A stretch of 64,000 bases of DNA from UBA1858 sp963976865. Lineage in GTDB: Bacteria > Pseudomonadota > Gammaproteobacteria > UBA4575. A model generated the notes under the pieces. That model was not told the DNA's origin, made no database searches, and saw only the letters and a list, made by a program, of their open reading frames with translations. Position 1 is the stretch's first letter, and each line of letters starts with the position of its first letter. Shown here one piece after another: positions 60,061 through 64,000 of this stretch. The stretch spans positions 1 through 64,000 of the forward strand of contig CAXBLY010000002.1 in NCBI GenBank assembly GCA_963976865.1, in the 5' to 3' direction. The position numbers and the translations under genes were made by a program.

Positions 60061-60699
60061 TTAGAATCTGAGTTTCAGACTTCTATAAAGAGTATTCAAC
60101 TCATCTACTGAATTAACACAGGTATCCAGGTCTTTGAGTATCCCGTCTTCTATACCATAGATCCAGCCATGTACCGCTAGCTCATTATTGCGTTTCCAGC
60201 AGTTTTGCACTGTTGTGGTATTACATACATTAAATACCTGTTCAATGACGTTTAATTCACTCAGACGAGCCTGTTTTTCCTCACCCGATAAGGCTGACAA
60301 CTCCTCTGCGTGAAACCTTGCGACATCTTTAATGTGTCTAAGCCAATTATCAATCAGGCCATGTTGCTTTTTTTCCAGTGATGCCTGTATTCCACCACAT
60401 CCATAATGACCACACACAATAATATGTTTAACCTTTAATACTTCGACTGCAAACTGTATGACGGAGAGGCAGTTTAAATCAGTATGAACCACAACATTCG
60501 CTATATTCCGGTGTACAAATACTTCTCCCGGAGGAAGGTTTACAATCTGATTTGCAGGCACACGACTATCAGAGCATCCTATCCATAGATATTCTGGCGT
60601 TTGCTGTTCAGACGAAATAGAAAAGAATTCAGGGTTTTCATCTTTAATTTTCTTCGCCCAGGCACGGTTATTGTCAAACAGTTTACTTAATTTTTTCAT
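60061..60699 (-). CDS. can: Beta-class carbonic anhydrase
   Basis: The 212-residue enzyme has the zinc ligands Cys42, His98 and Cys101 with the Asp44-Arg46 pair: WIGCSDSRVP at 39-48 and VCGHYGCGG at 95-103. It interconverts CO2 and bicarbonate in the cytoplasm. It lies downstream of the TMEM143-type gene by 18 bp. Formamide and urea breakdown yields formate or CO2, so a link with the amide locus is possible but not shown. Length and motifs match E. coli Can. Confidence 0.96.
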   Translation of the reverse strand: MKKLSKLFDNNRAWAKKIKDENPEFFSISSEQQTPEYLWIGCSDSRVPANQIVNLPPGEVFVHRNIANVVVHTDLNCLSVIQFAVEVLKVKHIIVCGHYGCGGIQASLEKKQHGLIDNWLRHIKDVARFHAEELSALSGEEKQARLSELNVIEQVFNVCNTTTVQNCWKRNNELAVHGWIYGIEDGILKDLDTCVNSVDELNTLYRSLKLRF

Positions 60700-60717
60700 A
60701 ATATTTTATGCTTTATA

Positions 60718-61953
60718 TTAATAATTAAAATAACTATCCCACAGACTGTCCAATTGTGTATTAGATTCGGATAGAGGTTTAGCCTGATATTTTCCATCAA
60801 TGCTACTGATCAACTTCAACCGTAGCAATTTCTCCAAAGCATCCTGCATTTCAAAATCAAGCACACACTGGTATTTATCACAAAACCACTTTTCGATCTT
60901 ATCGTCAAGCTCTGCTGCTGATAAAGGCTTATTTGATATCAGAAGATGATAGTAAGCAAGGATTGTTTCCTTACACTCCTCTTCTTCTGCCGTATCAATT
61001 AAGTGGTGAAATACACCAGCGTTATTATCAAGATTTTTAAAATAGAGATTTTCAGCCAATTGTTTCATGAACTGGATTTTTCTGTTTTTATATTTAGTGA
61101 ATTGACGCCATAAAAATCCACCTAATCCTGCCAGCCCCACCAGTAAAGCAATTAGCGTAGGTTGATCTAGCGTTGCAGGTTCATCATGAAGACCCAGCCA
61201 AAAGGCAAGTACAGATAACACCAGCAATAGTGTCGCTCCCAATTTTGTCACTAGCATGAATACTCCACCTACTGCGGCGGGAACACCAATCAGCAACTTA
61301 TCGATAGGCTTCATACGTACTTCTGTATTTGGAAATAGCATTTCCATATCATTTTTAGGCACATTGCGAAATAACTTTATAATGGTCGAACCAGGCTCAA
61401 AATAAAGGTCAGTTCTATCCAGCCTGTCAAAGTATTCTTTTTGTTTAAATCGTACATATACAAGAACACGATCATATACCTGTAATTCTATTGGGCGTTT
61501 TTTCAAGCCAAACCACTGGCTAACAGTTTCTGTTTTATCACTCAGACCACGCCTGAAAAACAGCACCTCTTCAAAATCATCAAAATCAACCTGGAGCTTA
61601 ACTTTAAACAGCGATTCTGCATGCATTGCATCTTGCAGATCAGCCTCTGAAACAGATTCAAAATTGGCTTGTTCCAGAACAAGCTTGAGTTGATCTTCTA
61701 ATAATATTTTAAGTTCATTGACATCAATGTCACCAGTATCTATTGATCTTGTATCTCTATCAGGGTCGAATGGTGCATAGTAATTTTTTAATTGTTCCAG
61801 CCGCTTATGCAACTCAAAGTGGAACAGAGCAGTAAGCATTTCACAAAACCCGTTGAATGCTTCAACATCATTTTTTGCCAACCCTGCATCAGCCTGACAC
61901 ATAGTTACGACATCAGTACGTCGATAAGGTATAAATCTCTCTCTAACTTTCAC
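60718..61953 (-). CDS. TMEM143/DUF3754-family membrane protein
   Basis: The 411-residue protein begins with VRERFIPYRRTDVVTMCQAD and has two membrane segments (about 220-246 and 260-281) between soluble parts, with FYNRLD-like FDRLDRTDLYFEPGSTIIKL in the first. This is the TMEM143/DUF3754 plan, found in gammaproteobacteria and mitochondria; function unknown. GTG at 61953 has AGAGG upstream. The gene precedes can by 18 bp and follows the TraB/GumN-type gene by about 46 bp. Confidence 0.85.
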   Translation of the reverse strand: MKVRERFIPYRRTDVVTMCQADAGLAKNDVEAFNGFCEMLTALFHFELHKRLEQLKNYYAPFDPDRDTRSIDTGDIDVNELKILLEDQLKLVLEQANFESVSEADLQDAMHAESLFKVKLQVDFDDFEEVLFFRRGLSDKTETVSQWFGLKKRPIELQVYDRVLVYVRFKQKEYFDRLDRTDLYFEPGSTIIKLFRNVPKNDMEMLFPNTEVRMKPIDKLLIGVPAAVGGVFMLVTKLGATLLLVLSVLAFWLGLHDEPATLDQPTLIALLVGLAGLGGFLWRQFTKYKNRKIQFMKQLAENLYFKNLDNNAGVFHHLIDTAEEEECKETILAYYHLLISNKPLSAAELDDKIEKWFCDKYQCVLDFEMQDALEKLLRLKLISSIDGKYQAKPLSESNTQLDSLWDSYFNY

Positions 61954-61999
61954 TTACTTGCCTCTATTTAGTATTTGCGCTTTAAGTGTTTTACTGAAA

Positions 62000-62911
62000 T
62001 CAATCTATCTGTTCGAGCGTATAACCTTTTTCCTGTAAAAGTGTATTAATGCCATTATGGCCCCAAAAATGACCTGCACCTATAGCGAAAAAGTAACTCT
62101 GCGAAGAGTTTTCATTAACCAGATGATGAATTGTCTCGACCATTTTATAGTTGCGTTGATCTATTAATCGATCTAATAGCTGACTATATAATTCATTATC
62201 TTTCATATAAGACATTAAATATGTCATCAGAAGATCCAGATCACCATGCAGATATGCTTCTATTGATTCTTCTATGAAATCATAATTTTGATCTTTACTT
62301 GTTTGCAGGTATTCAAGCGTATCACTTAAAAAAGTGAGCTGCTGTTTTTCTGTCATGATATCAAATACACTTAATTGCTCTTCAACAGATTCCAGCCCAC
62401 CCGTGCTTAATTTCATTCCAGCCGCCTGCTCAAATAATGCGGCATCCAGTGCCAACTGCCCTGGATATTTAAGCTGTTGTTCTATCACAGTAAGTGTTAT
62501 CGCTAACACCCAAATCTTTTGTTTTATAAAGAATTCCAGATTCAGCTCAGGATGAACTTGTTTAAGATAGGTTTCGATCTGGCTTTGCAATTGCGCAGGA
62601 AGATGATCATGCAATGTTTTCTTGTCAGGCAGCCACATTGACTGCTTAATCATCATGGTATTGGATTCACTTAGATCCAGTTCAGCATAAAATGAAGTTG
62701 ACTCCTTTAATGCCTGAGTGACTTCTTCAGGTAGTTCTGTCACTCTTGGGTCAGGCAGATGAATAGTACCAAACAGGTAAAATTCATGTTCTCCCGTCAC
62801 CTTCCAAAGAAACGGATGCGCATATAGCGAAGAATGAAACGCTAATAATATAATTGCCAGTATATAGTTTTTGCTTTTAATCTTGATGTTCCCAACAAAC
62901 CTCATAGACAT
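62000..62911 (-). CDS. TraB/GumN-family protein
   Basis: The 303-residue protein has a hydrophobic leader (NYILAIILLAFHSSLYA-HP) and the TraB/GumN pattern: FLWKVTGEHEFYLFGTIHLP at the mature start, FYAELDLSES, then FFAIGAGHFWGHNGI near the C-terminus. The GxxH and GHxxG elements suggest a metal-dependent hydrolase, possibly a peptidase. Bacterial members are little studied. Start ATG 62911, with GTG 62920 and ATG 62905 as alternatives. It is the second of a minus-strand run thrC, traB-type, TMEM143-type, can. Confidence 0.85.
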   Translation of the reverse strand: MSMRFVGNIKIKSKNYILAIILLAFHSSLYAHPFLWKVTGEHEFYLFGTIHLPDPRVTELPEEVTQALKESTSFYAELDLSESNTMMIKQSMWLPDKKTLHDHLPAQLQSQIETYLKQVHPELNLEFFIKQKIWVLAITLTVIEQQLKYPGQLALDAALFEQAAGMKLSTGGLESVEEQLSVFDIMTEKQQLTFLSDTLEYLQTSKDQNYDFIEESIEAYLHGDLDLLMTYLMSYMKDNELYSQLLDRLIDQRNYKMVETIHHLVNENSSQSYFFAIGAGHFWGHNGINTLLQEKGYTLEQID

Positions 62912-62950
62912 TAAAGACACTCGCCTTATATTAGATTAGCCATTCAATTT

Positions 62951-64000
62951 TTACTCCATATTGGATAGGATAGCCTGTTTTACTGCTTCAAGTTTCGCAT
63001 CAATTGTAATCATTTTGCTCGATGCCTGCTTTATAGCCGTATCAGGGTCTTTTAACCCATGGCCAGTGAGCGTACACACGACAGTGCTTCCTTTGGGTAT
63101 TTTTCCACTTTTAATGTCTCTTAAAGCGCCTGCTAAAGAAGTGGCCGATGCAGGCTCACAGAATACGCCTTCATCACTTGCCAGTGTTCGTTGAGCCGTG
63201 AGAATTTCATCGTCACTGCACTCGTCGAACCAGCCACCGGATTCTTTAGAAACTGTCCATGCATTGTCCCAACTTTGCGGGTGACCAATACGAATAGCTG
63301 TAGCTACAGTCTCAGGATCATCGACCATGCTACCACGCATAAATGGAGCACTACCTGCTGCCTGATAGCCCACCATCTTAGGTCGGGAAGTAATGACCGC
63401 GGGTGTAGTGAATTTACAGTCACCGGAACAGAGATTGCAGGCTTTAGTCTGTACAGAGCCATTATCATCGCTGGCGCATTCTGTATATCCAATCCAGTGT
63501 GCAGTGATATTGCCTGCATTCCCAACGGGCAAGCAATGGAAGTCAGGCGCTTTTCCTAATTCTTCTACAATTTCAAATGCAGCTGTTTTCTGGCCCTGAA
63601 GTCGATATGGATTAATACTATTCACAATATCAACAGGAGCATGCTCTGCCACTTCTTTAACTAAACGCATACCATCATCAAAATTGCCCCGTACCTGAAT
63701 GACAATTGCACCATGTATCATCGCCTGGGCAAGTTTACCCATGGCAATTTTTCCATCCGGGATTAACACGAATGCTGTAATTCCTGCACGTGACGCATAA
63801 GCTGCTGCTGCGGCAGACGTATTTCCGGTAGACGCGCAGATAATTGCACGACTTCCTTCCTGTATAGCTTTGGTAACTGCAACCGTCATACCACGATCTT
63901 TAAATGACCCAGTAGGATTTAACCCTTCGTATTTCAAATACAGAGATACATCATGTTCATTAGCGACTTTTATATTTTGACATAGGATTAATGGTGTATT
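62951..64000 (-). CDS. thrC: Threonine synthase, N-terminal part cut by window edge
   Basis: The frame runs to the window's right edge: upstream of the apparent start (TTG at 63937) it continues as NTPLILCQNIKVANEHDVSL-YL, so TTG is internal and the true start lies outside. PLP-binding Lys is in NPTGSFKDRGMT; ICASTGNTSAAAAAYASRAG and VCTLTGHGLKDPD are also typical. The enzyme makes threonine from O-phosphohomoserine. A C-rich segment (CNLCSGDCKF) in the middle is less usual. It is followed 39 bp later by the TraB/GumN-type gene. Confidence 0.95.
   Translation of the reverse strand, partial: NTPLILCQNIKVANEHDVSLYLKYEGLNPTGSFKDRGMTVAVTKAIQEGSRAIICASTGNTSAAAAAYASRAGITAFVLIPDGKIAMGKLAQAMIHGAIVIQVRGNFDDGMRLVKEVAEHAPVDIVNSINPYRLQGQKTAAFEIVEELGKAPDFHCLPVGNAGNITAHWIGYTECASDDNGSVQTKACNLCSGDCKFTTPAVITSRPKMVGYQAAGSAPFMRGSMVDDPETVATAIRIGHPQSWDNAWTVSKESGGWFDECSDDEILTAQRTLASDEGVFCEPASATSLAGALRDIKSGKIPKGSTVVCTLTGHGLKDPDTAIKQASSKMITIDAKLEAVKQAILSNME

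Noticed and set aside
62951..63937. Start of threonine synthase at TTG 63937
   Set aside because: The same frame carries conserved residues to the window edge, so this TTG is internal.

Overview
The window reads as chromosomal DNA of an AT-rich gammaproteobacterium, probably marine or otherwise aquatic. The household genes (rapA, recQ, rimK, acs, thrC, a SulP permease, an alpha/beta hydrolase-OsmC fusion, a TIGR02647 protein) are of gammaproteobacterial type. I saw no tRNA, rRNA, CRISPR array, insertion sequence or prophage. The first gene (1-230) and the last (62951-64000) are both cut by the window edges. All family assignments come from reading motifs, without any database search.

Left part (1-19.7 kb): the tail of a methionine-rich 'MNP' repeat protein; a divergent oxidoreductase/LysR pair; a homocysteine methyltransferase; a minus-strand operon encoding a cupredoxin-like protein, a GGDEF/EAL c-di-GMP enzyme, a DUF3034 protein and a lipoprotein-like truncated globin; a stand-alone BLUF photosensor; a DsrC-like protein that lacks its C-terminal active cysteine; a DUF2314-like gene with an in-frame stop; and a secreted set of cupin, 483-residue unknown protein and di-heme peroxidase behind a LuxR-type regulator. 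A SulP permease and a small exported protein with two EF-hands flanked by EGKCG copper-bufferin-like motifs follow.

Middle left (19.8-33 kb): an acetamide-type amide locus, all on the minus strand: amiC-amiR (amide sensor and ANTAR antiterminator), urtABCDE (branched-chain/urea-type ABC importer), amiE (aliphatic amidase), then a hairpin, a MoxR/CbbQ-type ATPase, a NorD/CbbO-type VWA protein and acs. The order suggests uptake and hydrolysis of short amides, with Acs turning the released acid into acyl-CoA. The ATPase/VWA pair has no Rubisco or nitric oxide reductase nearby.

Middle (33-52 kb): a ribosome-modification cluster (retropepsin-like protease, RimK with a C-terminal TrkA-C-like domain, AstE/AspA-like deacylase) in which all three genes appear to use non-AUG starts, rimK most strikingly AUC. 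Next come a kinase-like/metallophosphoesterase overlap, a SPOR protein, the hydrolase-OsmC fusion, a methyltransferase, recQ, a HIT protein, a second exported truncated globin, a MarR regulator, a TPR regulator-like protein, rapA, and a complete exported protein built of 13-residue NP-repeats that shares its motif with the gene at the window start.

Right part (52-64 kb): a second amide locus: a second urtABCDE with a sigma-54-like promoter, then fmdA (formamidase), fmdB (zinc ribbon) and a small recombinase-like DNA-binding protein, with another sigma-54-like site before fmdA. It is followed by a beta carbonic anhydrase, a TMEM143/DUF3754 membrane protein, a TraB/GumN protein and threonine synthase. 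Together the two loci make this organism look specialised in scavenging nitrogen, and possibly carbon, from small amides and urea.
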